Below the pieces are notes generated by a model, which was not told the DNA's origin, did no database searches, and was given only the letters and a program-made list of their open reading frames with translations. A stretch of 64,000 nt of DNA. Origin: a cyanobacterium endosymbiont of Epithemia clementina EcSB (GTDB lineage: Bacteria; Cyanobacteriota; Cyanobacteriia; Cyanobacteriales; Microcystaceae). Both the position numbers and the translations under genes were made by a program. The stretch covers positions 1,295,110 to 1,359,109 of the forward strand of contig NZ_CP123991.1 in assembly GCF_029919255.1 (NCBI RefSeq), written 5' to 3'. Of the stretch, positions 10,572 to 19,422 are shown piece after piece (the first letter of the stretch is position 1; every line of letters starts with the position of its first letter).

Positions 10572-10796
10572 TTACTGTTTTCGATTGAGACTTTGTTGTT
10601 TAAATAAATGAGGAACAAAAATCAAAAAATAAAACCACCATATCAAAATGGGAAGTGAGTTCATAGCCGTCAGCCAAATTCTATGAAATAGTAGCCAACT
10701 TCCCAAAATTATCCCTGTTCCTGTTAAAAGAACTGTCCATGGTTGACACCACCAAGGTTTGTATTTCCAAATATCGGTTGTAGGAGGAATTGACAT
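10572..10796 (-). CDS. Small cyanobacterial membrane protein (DUF6737-like)
   Basis: About 74 residues, starting MSIPPTTDIWKYKPWWCQPW. Two hydrophobic segments follow (WTVLLTGTGIILGSWLLF and SLPILIWWFYFLIFVP) and the tail is basic. The KYKPWWCQPW motif recalls a small uncharacterised cyanobacterial family, which I believe is DUF6737; that name is from memory. ATG 10796 is preferred over an in-frame start six codons earlier. No Shine-Dalgarno is obvious. Function is unknown. Confidence 0.65.
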   Translation of the reverse strand: MSIPPTTDIWKYKPWWCQPWTVLLTGTGIILGSWLLFHRIWLTAMNSLPILIWWFYFLIFVPHLFKQQSLNRKQ

Positions 10797-11421
10797 AAAT
10801 AAAATTTTAGGCAAAAGTTGCGTATAAATTCAATTTTATGTCATATTGTGGGTAATAGAATTCGATCTAATATTTTTTGATATAATCGCTGTTTGGCTAT
10901 ACTATCGCTTTCGATTATGATTTTTATGTCTATTTTTAGCGTCATCACTTTACCCATTTAAGAGTAACAGCAAAACAATAACATCCAAAGTAATCATTAA
11001 TCTACTAGGCATAAACTTACAAGTCTTTTATAAGTTGATAGAGAAAACGATAACTAGTGCTAAGGTAATAGCTAATAGCAGCAAAAAGAAGGATTAGCCC
11101 CAATACTGAGAAAGTAACTGAAAATTAAAACTTATAGTCTATCAATCTCTTTAAAGACGAGGGTAACGTTACTACCAGCCTTGAGATAGCCGACTAATTT
11201 CTCTTCCAAAGAGATACTCGTATAAGTATAAAGTGGAGATAATACCAATGTTGTATTAGGCTTTCTTTTTAGAAAGAAAAATAATGTAAGGTTATTCGGG
11301 ATAAGATTGTCTAGCAAAATTGGACGATCACTTGGCCATGTTCAACCTAGACGGTCTTAAAATAGTTGTTGTGTCTTTGCAACTATTTATTGGAAGTAGT
11401 TGTTTTTAGTAGTTGGATTTA
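10797..11421. other. Intergenic region with possible minus-strand relic
   Basis: A 61-codon minus-strand frame at 11132-11317 ends SLEEKLVGYLKAGSNVTLVF and then a stop. It reads like the C-terminal end of a once longer protein, but I do not recognise the family and see no start signal. The rest appears empty. Confidence 0.4.
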
Positions 11422-11934
11422 ATGTTACCAAATCAACCTATTATTAGTTATCAACAAGCAACTCAACTTTTCATTGAGATTTATATTCAACCGCCAACCA
11501 GGTTTGTTATTGAAAATTACTCGAGATTGTTACCAGAGTATAAATTTTATCCTCAAACAATGGTCATTATTTTATTAGAGGCTGAAATATCTCTAGAAAA
11601 AACTAATCAGCAAGTTCAGCAGGAAAAACAGAGATTAAAAAAAGAATTCTTGAAATTAGGAGAGAACATCCGAGCAGTTGCTCAAAGAGAAAAATGGTTA
11701 ATTGAAGTTATAGATCCTCAAGATGGAAAGCCGATTAATTCTGCCTCAGGTGAAATTACTTTTGATATTGTCTCTGTTGTTCATAATTCATTAGGGTTCA
11801 GGTTTAATAAGACTAATAATAGTTGCAAACTTTTAAATCATCCACTCAAAGAAACAGCAATTTATCCTAATCTTATATTATCTGATATCGACAATAAACA
11901 GATGAATTATCTCATTGAAGAAGCCTTGAGTTAA
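11422..11934 (+). CDS. Methylmalonic aciduria and homocystinuria type D (MMADHC)-like protein
   Basis: 170 residues resembling the cyanobacterial MMADHC-like family. The core runs LLPEYKFYPQTMVIILLEAE, then a charged helix rich in Q, K and E, then EVIDPQDGKPINSASGEITF and the ending TAIYPNLILSDI. In animals MMADHC escorts cobalamin; the cyanobacterial versions belong to the same family but their role is untested. ATG 11422 is the likely start, with a TTG three codons upstream. The gene converges on hpnJ, with a 44-bp palindrome between them. The match is from memory of family features. Confidence 0.7.
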   Translation: MLPNQPIISYQQATQLFIEIYIQPPTRFVIENYSRLLPEYKFYPQTMVIILLEAEISLEKTNQQVQQEKQRLKKEFLKLGENIRAVAQREKWLIEVIDPQDGKPINSASGEITFDIVSVVHNSLGFRFNKTNNSCKLLNHPLKETAIYPNLILSDIDNKQMNYLIEEALS

Positions 11935-12048
11935 TTCGTATAAAGTATGAACTTATTATTCAATATACATGATTTTTATCATCAATTAATATAACAAGTC
12001 TTATAGAATTAAAGGAAAGACGCGCCTACTGGAAGCGCGCCCTTTGCG

Positions 12049-12092
12049 ATCAATGGCACATGGCTTTTAATTAAAAGCCATGTGCCATTGAT
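12049..12092. repeat. Perfect 44-bp palindrome between convergent genes
   Basis: ATCAATGGCACATGGCTTTT is mirrored exactly with no loop, centred at 12070/12071. It starts 115 bases after the MMADHC-like gene and touches the hpnJ stop codon, so it could end transcription from both sides. Confidence 0.92.
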
Positions 12093-13531
12093 TAAGAAGC
12101 GTTAACTAAAGTTCGGTTATGACGTTCATTTAAATAAGCCATAAATTCCCGTCCTTCTCGTAAACGACGCACTAACATCTGGGGATCAACTAACATTTCT
12201 TTAACGATAGGAATAATTGCCCCAGGACGGAAATAAAAACGGCGATACATCTGTTCAACTGCATTTTCAATTTCTGCTGCCGATAGATTAGGATATTGCA
12301 AAGTGGACATTTGAATGCCAGAAGTTGCTACTAAATTTCCATTAGTGAACCAACCATTATCTAAAGCTTGTTGATACAATTCTGTCCCGGGATAGGGCGA
12401 AGCAATAGACACTTGAATCGTGTGGGGACTCACCTCACAAGCAAAGCGAATAGTATCTTCAATGGTTTCCTTGCTTTCATTGGGTAAACCGATAATAAAC
12501 GCCCCATGAACCTTGATTCCAAGTTTATTACAGTTAGCCATAAACTTACGGGCGACTTCAAGTTTAATACCTTTTTTCACTCCATCAAGTACTTTTTGAT
12601 TTCCTGATTCAAAACCGACTAAAAGTAATCTTAATCCGTTGTTTCGCAGAATTTTTAAAGTATCGTAATCTAAGTTAGCACGGGCATTACAACTCCAAGT
12701 TAATTTTAGTCTTTTGAGATATTCACTAATAGCAATTACCCGTTTTTTATCAATGGTAAAAGTATCATCATCAAAGAAATATTCCCGAATAGAATTTCCC
12801 CAAAGAGATTTTGCTAACGCCATTTCTTTTCCTACCGCTTCAGGACTTTTGGCGCGATATTGATGTCCTCCGATAGTTTGGGGCCACAGACAAAACGTAC
12901 ATTTTGCAGGACAACCGCGACCTGTGTACAAAGAAATGTAGGGATTAAGTAAATAACCAACAAAATAGTTTCTAATATCAAGATTATCTGCATAGACAGG
13001 GAAAACACTGGGCATTGAATCCCAATCGTGAATTAATTCCCGTTCTTCAGTATGTTTAATATTTCCTTGTTGATCACGGTAACTGAGTCCCTTAATTTGG
13101 TCGTAGGACTTTCCTTCAGCTAATTCTTGACAAGAGTAATCAAATTCATTGCGACAAACAAAATCAAGAATTGGATTTTCTTCGAGAGTTTTAGTCGGTA
13201 AAACCGCCGCATGTGCCCCTAATAAACCAATTTGAGTGTTAGGATTTTGGGCTTTAATAGCCTGAGCGCATTTTACGTCATTAAGAAGAGTGGGGGTACT
13301 GGTATACATAATAACCAGTTCATAGTCTTTAGCAATTTTAAGAACATCCTCCACCGTTTGATAATGAGCAGGAGCATCTACTAGTTTACTCCCAGGAACC
13401 AATGCTGCCGGTTGTGCTAACCAAGTCGGATACCAAAAAGAGGTAATTTCACGTTTCGCTTGATATCTTGCTCCTGCACCTCCATCAAAACCATTAAAGG
13501 AAGGGGGACTCAGAAAGAGCGTCTTTTGCAT
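12092..13531 (-). CDS. hpnJ: Hopanoid biosynthesis radical SAM protein HpnJ
   Basis: 479 residues. The N-terminal B12-binding domain (about 50-150) follows the family's opening SFNGFDGGAGARYQAKRE and WYPTWLAQPAALVPGSKL. The radical SAM motif GRGCPAKCTFCLWPQ supplies the three cluster cysteines at 207, 211 and 214. HpnJ converts ribosyl-hopane-derived side chains to the cyclitol ether head group of bacteriohopanepolyols in the membrane. The start is ATG 13531, with GAGG nine bases upstream. The gene is full length and undisturbed, which stands out among many dead neighbours and suggests that modified hopanoids remain useful. A related B12/radical SAM enzyme of other specificity is possible but less likely. 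Confidence 0.85.
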   Translation of the reverse strand: MQKTLFLSPPSFNGFDGGAGARYQAKREITSFWYPTWLAQPAALVPGSKLVDAPAHYQTVEDVLKIAKDYELVIMYTSTPTLLNDVKCAQAIKAQNPNTQIGLLGAHAAVLPTKTLEENPILDFVCRNEFDYSCQELAEGKSYDQIKGLSYRDQQGNIKHTEERELIHDWDSMPSVFPVYADNLDIRNYFVGYLLNPYISLYTGRGCPAKCTFCLWPQTIGGHQYRAKSPEAVGKEMALAKSLWGNSIREYFFDDDTFTIDKKRVIAISEYLKRLKLTWSCNARANLDYDTLKILRNNGLRLLLVGFESGNQKVLDGVKKGIKLEVARKFMANCNKLGIKVHGAFIIGLPNESKETIEDTIRFACEVSPHTIQVSIASPYPGTELYQQALDNGWFTNGNLVATSGIQMSTLQYPNLSAAEIENAVEQMYRRFYFRPGAIIPIVKEMLVDPQMLVRRLREGREFMAYLNERHNRTLVNAS

Positions 13532-13688
13532 GTTGTTTCCTCACACTACCACTGAATTAATTATCAATACAATCTAATAATTCTAGTCAATATCAACGAT
13601 AAAAGGTTCCTGAAACTGAAGACATATCTCTCTTAATGCACTACAGTCATTGGTTAGACATAAATAAACAGCACTACATTAATGTATG

Positions 13689-13730
13689 TTAAAGCTGTAA
13701 CTTTTAAAGCTTTAAAAGTTACAGCTTTAA
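13689..13730. repeat. Perfect 42-bp palindrome
   Basis: Arms of 21 bases around an AAGCTT centre, no loop: TTAAAGCTGTAACTTTTAAAG and its exact reverse complement. Non-coding; no T tract typical of a terminator follows. Confidence 0.92.
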
Positions 13731-13798
13731 AAGCAACTACCATAAACAGACCCCAAAGTGTGTCTAAAGAATTAGCCATAAGAACTCTGATTAACTAA

Positions 13799-13843
13799 TT
13801 TCATCTTCTCGTTTAAGAGTATTTCTTAAATGAGAAGATGAAA
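13799..13843. repeat. Near-perfect inverted repeat, 20-bp arms
   Basis: TTTCATCTTCTCGTTTAAGA pairs with 13824-13843 with one mismatch (a G-T pair) and a five-base loop. It lies in non-coding DNA 110 bases from the previous palindrome. Confidence 0.88.
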
Positions 13844-14332
13844 AGAACCTTATTCGGGTTAAACAAAGCTCAACAAGTCCCTTAAAAAAGAAAAGATAGA
13901 GCTAGCATCATTAGACTGTTAGCACTGGGGTAGAAGATAGATAAAATCGTTATTTATCTTTAAAATGGGCTTCCTAGACAGTCCGCCTAAAAACTTATCT
14001 GTGGAACAAACAGGGGAGTTGATTAACTAAAAACTAGATATAAAAGTCTGAATCTTATTCAACTAGGTTAAAAATTAGTGTCAGATTTACGCTAATTAAC
14101 GTCTCTATTGCTTTCGAGCTTCAATTTAAGCTTTTTAAGCTAGGTAATTTTCTGAGATTTTCAGTATGATTAGACAGAATAGTCTATAGTGAGCACTCTA
14201 TTTTTAACTGCTTATCCTATTCTAGACTTATTTAAGTTCATTTACTTAGCAACATAAAATGATTTGTTTTTAACGTTTATTTAAAACTGCATTCTTTTTT
14301 AATGGAGAATGGCTAAGTTAGAGTCAATCTTC

Positions 14333-14411
14333 AAAAGTCTTAATTTTCATAAGGTATTATGGATAATAGTCAAGTTAGACTTAACCACCAAGAGTCTTGA
14401 TTTTCATAAGG
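14333..14411 (+). promoter_or_regulatory. Direct repeat upstream of ado
   Basis: AAAAGTCTTAATTTTCATAAGG (14333-14354) recurs as AGAGTCTTGATTTTCATAAGG (14391-14411), 57 bases apart and 55 bases before the ado start. The two copies could be paired regulator sites or a local duplication. No named operator matches. Confidence 0.5.
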
Positions 14412-14465
14412 ACACCACTTTAACCCGTAAACTCAGTTAATAATCCACAGGAGATAAACTATCTT

Positions 14466-15161
14466 ATGCAAGAGCTTGCCACACGCTCAGAGCTTGAGTT
14501 CAACAGCGAAACCTACAAGGACGCCTACAGCCGCATTAATGCCGTCGTTATCAAAGGCGAAGAAGAGGCGCATCAAAATTATATAGATATAGCTCAAATG
14601 CTACCTGATCACAAAGATGAGTTAATCCGTCTTGCTAAGATGGAAAACCGTCACAAGAAAGGTTTTGAGTCCTGTGGGAAGAATTTGAGCGTTACTCCTG
14701 ATATGGAGTATGCTCAAAAATTTTTTGCCCAACTCAATGGGAATTTTCAACAAGCCAAAGCCCAAGGAAAGATTGTTACTTGCTTGTTAATTCAATCTTT
14801 GATCATCGAAGCTTTTGCTATTGCTGCTTATAATATCTACATTCCTGTTGCTGACCCCTTTGCTCGAAAAATTACCGAAAGAGTGGTTAAAGATGAATAT
14901 GCTCATCTAAATTTTGGTGAGGTCTGGCTTCAAAAGAATTTTGAAACATCAAAAGCGGAATTAGAAGAAGCTAACAAAGGCAATTTACCTATCGTTTGGA
15001 CAATGCTTAATCAAGTTAGAGACGATGCAGAAGTTCTAGGAATGGAAAAAGAAGCATTAATTGAAGACTTCATGATTAGTTATGGAGAGGCATTAAGCAA
15101 CATTGGCTTTAGCACTCGTGACATCATGCAAATGTCTTCCTATGGCTTAAAAGCAGCTTAG
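14466..15161 (+). CDS. ado: Aldehyde deformylating oxygenase (alkane synthesis)
   Basis: 231 residues, the standard length. All six di-iron ligands are in place by family numbering: E32, E60, H63, E115, E144 and H147, within [34 protein letters not shown] and [15 protein letters not shown]. The enzyme turns fatty aldehyde into an alkane plus formate, using reduced ferredoxin and oxygen, giving the C15/C17 hydrocarbons of cyanobacterial membranes. Its partner acyl-ACP reductase usually lies directly downstream. Here the next 1.4 kb holds only a dead cpcE, so the reductase must be elsewhere or lost. Codon use is less AT-rich at the 5-prime end than in neighbours, consistent with strong expression. 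Confidence 0.95.
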   Translation: MQELATRSELEFNSETYKDAYSRINAVVIKGEEEAHQNYIDIAQMLPDHKDELIRLAKMENRHKKGFESCGKNLSVTPDMEYAQKFFAQLNGNFQQAKAQGKIVTCLLIQSLIIEAFAIAAYNIYIPVADPFARKITERVVKDEYAHLNFGEVWLQKNFETSKAELEEANKGNLPIVWTMLNQVRDDAEVLGMEKEALIEDFMISYGEALSNIGFSTRDIMQMSSYGLKAA

Positions 15162-15296
15162 GACACTTTATTACATATCTGCAAAAGATTCCTAACCAAA
15201 TTATTGGGTTTAAATTATCGCCCTTCTAGGGCGAATTTCTTTGAGCATCCTTTTAGTTGTTGATAGTCCTAGGAGTTCTACAAAAGGTTATCAATC
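15162..15296. other. Spacer after ado
   Basis: A small hairpin-like stretch (CGCCCTTCTAGGGCG near 15220) lies about 60 bases after the ado stop and could be its terminator. Nothing else is seen. Confidence 0.45.
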
Positions 15297-15930
15297 TAAC
15301 CCCGTAATTCTAATGCTGTCGGTAGACTAACCTCTCTGAGAGAAGACTGTTTAGACAGATTGTGTTCCACAAATTTCTCAAAAGCAGGTAATTTCAGTCT
15401 ATTTTCTGCTGAACGTATAGGTATCACCTCAGCTTCTTCCACATAACCAATGGTCCTTGAATCGATTATGGCTGAACAACGTTGCTGTTAATCCTTTCCC
15501 TGTCAAAATCCCTACCAATTTCCTGACATAAATTGCTTTTCACTTTTTAAGTCGCTTCTATTGTGCTGTTTAACAACTTAACTTAGAGATCCACGGCTCT
15601 CTTATCCCCCAGCATTTTTAACACCTGGGCGACAGACTCTCTTAAGTATCATAATTTGAACAATCAAGAGCCTTGATTAATAAGATCATGCCTCTGTGAA
15701 CACCCAATTTTTCTAGAGCTATGGTAGTATTGCCTCTTGGCCGGTAATTATAATTTCCCTCAAGAAAGCGGTCAACAAAGCCTTAACAGCCATCGTGTAA
15801 CTAACCCAAAATTGGCCAATAACCAAGTAGTATAGTAAGGCGCACGGGGTTTGGTAGTTTACGATAAATTCTTTAGCGCTTGTTCCAAGGTATGAGCACG
15901 ATTATCTTTATTATCAGAAAATTTTTCTAC
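15297..15930 (-). pseudogene. cpcE: CpcE (phycocyanobilin lyase alpha subunit) relic
   Basis: Minus-strand pieces in different frames match CpcE from N- to C-terminus. NRAHTLEQALKNLS matches the opening LTVEQAIANLQ, and PRAPYYTTWLLANFGLV matches PSLRYYAAWWLGKFRV. ESVAQVLKMLGDKRAVDL matches the HEAT repeat after YYVREAAAQSLxMLGD. The end IGYVEEAEVIPIRSAENRLK with FVEHN matches IGYxxAAEAI...SAENSFK and LLEHQ. Many stops and an internal deletion make it non-functional. CpcE/CpcF attach phycocyanobilin to phycocyanin, so this marks loss of phycobilisome assembly. Assignment rests on remembered family sequence. Confidence 0.8.
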
Positions 15931-16349
15931 AGAGTGTCATTTAACAATTAGAAATAACAAGACCTTAGGAGTCTAGTTTAGACACTGACTTCTCTACTCA
16001 AACCGTGGTTAATGTTAATCTACCTTAGAGTTTCAAAATACCGACTGGGCGACCAGGTCAAAAGTGCAGTTTATTTCATCGATTCCAGCAACAAGACAGT
16101 CGCGAGTATACTTGTCCTTGTCTCGTTGATTCGCAGCATAGTCAGACTCTTGTATTTGAGTAGTAAAATCGAGTTATAAGTTCTTCCAGAAGAAAGATTG
16201 TCTACTTTTGGATAACTAAGCTGTCCCAATCTATGAAGATCTTAAAAAAGATATAATATTTATTATATTACAGTTATTGCCAAGTTTTTATAGAAAATAT
16301 GAGAATATTTTAAGGATTACTTCAAATATAATCAAAAGGCGTGTTAGTT

Positions 16350-16390
16350 GAGACAACTCAAGAAGGACGATGTCCTTCTTGAGTTGTCTC
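16350..16390. repeat. Perfect inverted repeat, 19-bp arms
   Basis: GAGACAACTCAAGAAGGAC, loop GAT, and the exact reverse complement. It lies about 180 bases beyond the uvrA stop; a TTT follows on the plus strand. Confidence 0.92.
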
Positions 16391-16523
16391 TTTCAATGTA
16401 GAGTCACGCTAAATTAGCTATTAATTGTTACTTGCACTTTTTTCACGAAATAGTTGAATTTAAGCAAAATTTTATTAATTAGCTTTAAGTTAGTTCTATT
16501 GACACAAACGACTAGCTCTTCTA

Positions 16524-16544
16524 GATCTACTACTGTAGTAGATC
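16524..16544 (-). terminator. Short perfect hairpin after uvrA
   Basis: GATCTACTAC and GTAGTAGATC around a single T, 23 bases beyond the uvrA stop codon. It could be the uvrA terminator; no strong T tract follows. Confidence 0.45.
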
Positions 16545-16566
16545 GCATAACTTAAGACTTTCGTAC

Positions 16567-19422
16567 CTAGTATTGTTTTAAAGTTTGTTTTAAATATTTT
16601 CCTGTGTAAGAATTAGAATTACTGGCAACTTGTTCTGGGGTTCCTAGAGCAATGATTTCTCCTCCTTTATCCCCTCCTTCTGGACCCAAATCAATAACCC
16701 AATCCGCACAACGTATCACATCTAAGTTATGCTCAATCACTAATATAGAATTTCCTTTATCTACTAAACGTTGCAACACATTTAATAGATGATGGACATC
16801 ATAGAATGATAATCCTGTCGTTGGTTCGTCAATCAAATAGATGGTTTTTCCAGTTGCCCTTCTGGACAATTCTGAGGCTAATTTTATCCGTTGTGCTTCT
16901 CCTCCCGATAGGGTCGGTGCAGACTGCCCTAGTTTAATATAACCTAACCCAACATCTACTAAGGTTTGTAGCCTTTTCATAGCTTTAGGAATGTTGTGGA
17001 AAACGCCCAACGCTTCTTCAATTGTCATGTTTAAAACATCAGCAACAGAATAATCTTTATACTTAACTTGTAGAGTCTCTCGATTGTATCTTGATCCTTT
17101 GCAAACTTCACATTTAACATAAACATCAGGAAGAAAATTCATCTCAATAACATTAACTCCCTGACCGCCACACATTTCACACCTCCCCCCTTTTATATTG
17201 AAAGAAAATTGACCTTGTTTGTATCCTCTGGCTTTTGCTTCGATGGTTTTGGAAAAAAGCTCTCTAATACTATCAAAAACTCCCGTATAAGTAGCAGGAT
17301 TGGATCGGGGTGTTCTGCCAATGGGAGATTGATCAATAACAATTACTTTGTCTATGGCCTCCAATCCTTTCATCTTACCTAATTGTTTAGGAAAAGGAAC
17401 ATGACGAGTTAAATGATGTTGTAGGGCAGGATATAACAATTCATTAACTAATGTAGATTTTCCTGAGCCTGAAACTCCTGTAATACACACTAATTTGCCT
17501 AAAGGAATTTCAATATCAATATTTTTTAGATTATTTTTTCGACAACTAATTAGTTTTAAATACGCTCCATTTCCAGAGCGACGTTTAGTCGGAGTTTTTA
17601 TGACTTTTCTCCTAGATAGATAATCCGCTGTCAAGGATTTATCGGTTTGAATTAATGTTTCTAAATCGCCCTGGCAGACAATTTGTCCACCATGAATTCC
17701 TGCAAGGGGTCCAATATCAACAAGATGGTCTGCACTGCGAATTGTCTCTTCATCATGTTCAACAACAATCAAGGTATTACCCAAGTCTCGCAGCTTTTTG
17801 AGGGTATTTAATAAACGTCCATTATCCCGTTGGTGTAAACCAATACTAGGTTCATCTAATACGTATAACACTCCTGTCAATCCTGAGCCGATTTGGGTGG
17901 CTAAACGGATACGTTGTGCTTCTCCTCCTGATAAGGTCTTAGTTCCCCGATCTAAGGTTAAATAATCTAATCCCACATCAAGGAGGAATTGTAGGCGATT
18001 TTTGATTTCTTTTAAAGCTAGTTCTCCAATTAACCGTTGTCTTTTAGTCAATTGCAATTGATTAATTCTTTCTAAAGATTTATCAATAGAAACGCTAGTT
18101 AATTCATCAATCATATATTGACCTAACCGGACAGATAAAGATTCAGGTTTCAATCGTTTTCCTTTACAAACTTCACACGTTCTATCAATCAGATATTTTT
18201 CTAGTTTTTGTTTGAAAATATCTGAATTAGTTTCTTGATAATTTCGCTCTAAAATCGCTATAATACCATTAAAAGTACGATAGCAATCTTCACTTTTATC
18301 AGTGCGAGAATCATCTTTAAAAGAGATAGGTTCTTTAGTCCCATAAAGTAAAATTTCTTGTTGCTCCTTAGTTAATTTATTCCAAGGAGTTTGAATATCA
18401 AAACCGTAGGCTTGACCCACACTATAGAAAAAAGAAAGATAGTAAGAATTATCTTTTTCCGACCAAGGTGCGATCGCAGCATACAAAGGGATAGAAGGGT
18501 CAGGAATCACTAAATCAGGGGAAAATTGACGTAAACTTCCTAACCCATGACAGTTTGGACAAGCACCATAGGGAGAATTAAAAGAAAATAAACGGGGGGA
18601 TAATTCTTCGACAACTGCCCCATGTTCTGGACAAGCAAAGTTTTCAGAAAATATAATTTCTGAAAACTTTGCTTGTCCCCAGTTATTATTATCATCTGAA
18701 TCTAAAATATCAATAATTGCTAGTCCGTTTGACTGATGTAAACAGGTACTTAAAGAATCTGTTAGCCGTTCTTCAATACCTTCTTTTTTTATCAGACGAT
18801 CTATCACAATTTCAATATTATGATATTGATTTTTCTTTAATTCAAAAGTATCAGAAAGTTCACGAACTTCCCCATTAATTCGGACTCGAACAAATCCTTG
18901 AGAAGCTAAATTGGACAATAACTTTTTATGAGTTCCTTTTTGTCCCCGTATCACAGGGGACAAAAGTTGAAATTTGGTGCGATCTTTAAGTTCCATGACA
19001 CGATCACACATTTGATCAACGGTTTGTGGTGTGATACTGCGATCACACACTGGACAATGGGGCTCTCCAGCTCTTCCAAACAATAACCGTAAATAATCAT
19101 AAATTTCTGTGACTGTCCCTACTGTAGACCGAGGGTTATGAGATGTTGACTTTTGATCAATGGAAATAGCCGGACTTAACCCGTCGATCGCATCTACATC
19201 TGGCTTATCTAATTGCCCTAAAAACTGTCTTGCATAGGCACTCAAAGACTCCACATAACGCCGTTGTCCCTCTGCAAAGATGGTATCAAAAGCCAAAGAC
19301 GACTTACCAGAACCTGAAACCCCTGTAAAAACAATCAGGTGATCGCGAGGAAGGTCTAGATCAATGTTTTTTAAGTTATGCTGTCTTGCACCCCGAATGC
19401 GGATAGTATTAAAATCGGACAT
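16567..19422 (-). CDS. uvrA: Excinuclease ABC subunit A
   Basis: 951 residues from ATG 19422, which has AAGGAG seven bases upstream; in-frame codons above it are less likely. Both ABC ATPase units are complete. Walker A appears as GVSGSGKSSLAFDTI and GVSGSGKSTLVNEL, signatures as LSGGEAQRI twice, and Walker B/D-loops as VLDEPSIGLHQRDN and LIDEPTTGL. Zinc-binding cysteine pairs are present (CPVC, CPNC, CEVC, CEMC...CEVC). UvrA scans DNA for bulky lesions and loads UvrB in nucleotide excision repair. A perfect 22-bp-arm inverted repeat lies inside the gene at 18629-18678, encoding GQAKFSEIIFSENFACP; see findings. The gene is otherwise normal and probably functional. Confidence 0.97.
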   Translation of the reverse strand: MSDFNTIRIRGARQHNLKNIDLDLPRDHLIVFTGVSGSGKSSLAFDTIFAEGQRRYVESLSAYARQFLGQLDKPDVDAIDGLSPAISIDQKSTSHNPRSTVGTVTEIYDYLRLLFGRAGEPHCPVCDRSITPQTVDQMCDRVMELKDRTKFQLLSPVIRGQKGTHKKLLSNLASQGFVRVRINGEVRELSDTFELKKNQYHNIEIVIDRLIKKEGIEERLTDSLSTCLHQSNGLAIIDILDSDDNNNWGQAKFSEIIFSENFACPEHGAVVEELSPRLFSFNSPYGACPNCHGLGSLRQFSPDLVIPDPSIPLYAAIAPWSEKDNSYYLSFFYSVGQAYGFDIQTPWNKLTKEQQEILLYGTKEPISFKDDSRTDKSEDCYRTFNGIIAILERNYQETNSDIFKQKLEKYLIDRTCEVCKGKRLKPESLSVRLGQYMIDELTSVSIDKSLERINQLQLTKRQRLIGELALKEIKNRLQFLLDVGLDYLTLDRGTKTLSGGEAQRIRLATQIGSGLTGVLYVLDEPSIGLHQRDNGRLLNTLKKLRDLGNTLIVVEHDEETIRSADHLVDIGPLAGIHGGQIVCQGDLETLIQTDKSLTADYLSRRKVIKTPTKRRSGNGAYLKLISCRKNNLKNIDIEIPLGKLVCITGVSGSGKSTLVNELLYPALQHHLTRHVPFPKQLGKMKGLEAIDKVIVIDQSPIGRTPRSNPATYTGVFDSIRELFSKTIEAKARGYKQGQFSFNIKGGRCEMCGGQGVNVIEMNFLPDVYVKCEVCKGSRYNRETLQVKYKDYSVADVLNMTIEEALGVFHNIPKAMKRLQTLVDVGLGYIKLGQSAPTLSGGEAQRIKLASELSRRATGKTIYLIDEPTTGLSFYDVHHLLNVLQRLVDKGNSILVIEHNLDVIRCADWVIDLGPEGGDKGGEIIALGTPEQVASNSNSYTGKYLKQTLKQY
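18629..18678. repeat. Perfect inverted repeat inside uvrA, 22-bp arms
   Basis: GGACAAGCAAAGTTTTCAGA with two further bases, a six-base loop ATATAA, then the exact reverse complement. In the coding direction one arm encodes the conserved SENFACP and the other the non-conserved GQAKFSE, so one arm looks like a mirrored copy of the other. The reading frame is preserved. Confidence 0.95.

Larger units (their letters stand above)
13532..14465. other. Intergenic region between divergent hpnJ and ado
   Basis: No gene is visible. The region holds two long inverted repeats (13689-13730 and 13799-13843) and the duplicated 20-bp element upstream of ado, listed separately. Confidence 0.6.
15931..16566. 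other. Intergenic region with hairpins
   Basis: No gene is seen. Two inverted repeats close to the uvrA 3-prime end (16350-16390, 16524-16544) are listed separately. Confidence 0.5.

Noticed and set aside
12049-13843. Mobile-element ends
   Set aside because: The palindromes do not share sequence, no transposase lies between them and no target duplication is visible.
15162-16566. Acyl-ACP reductase relic after ado
   Set aside because: No reductase motifs were found on either strand; the readable fragments belong to CpcE on the minus strand.
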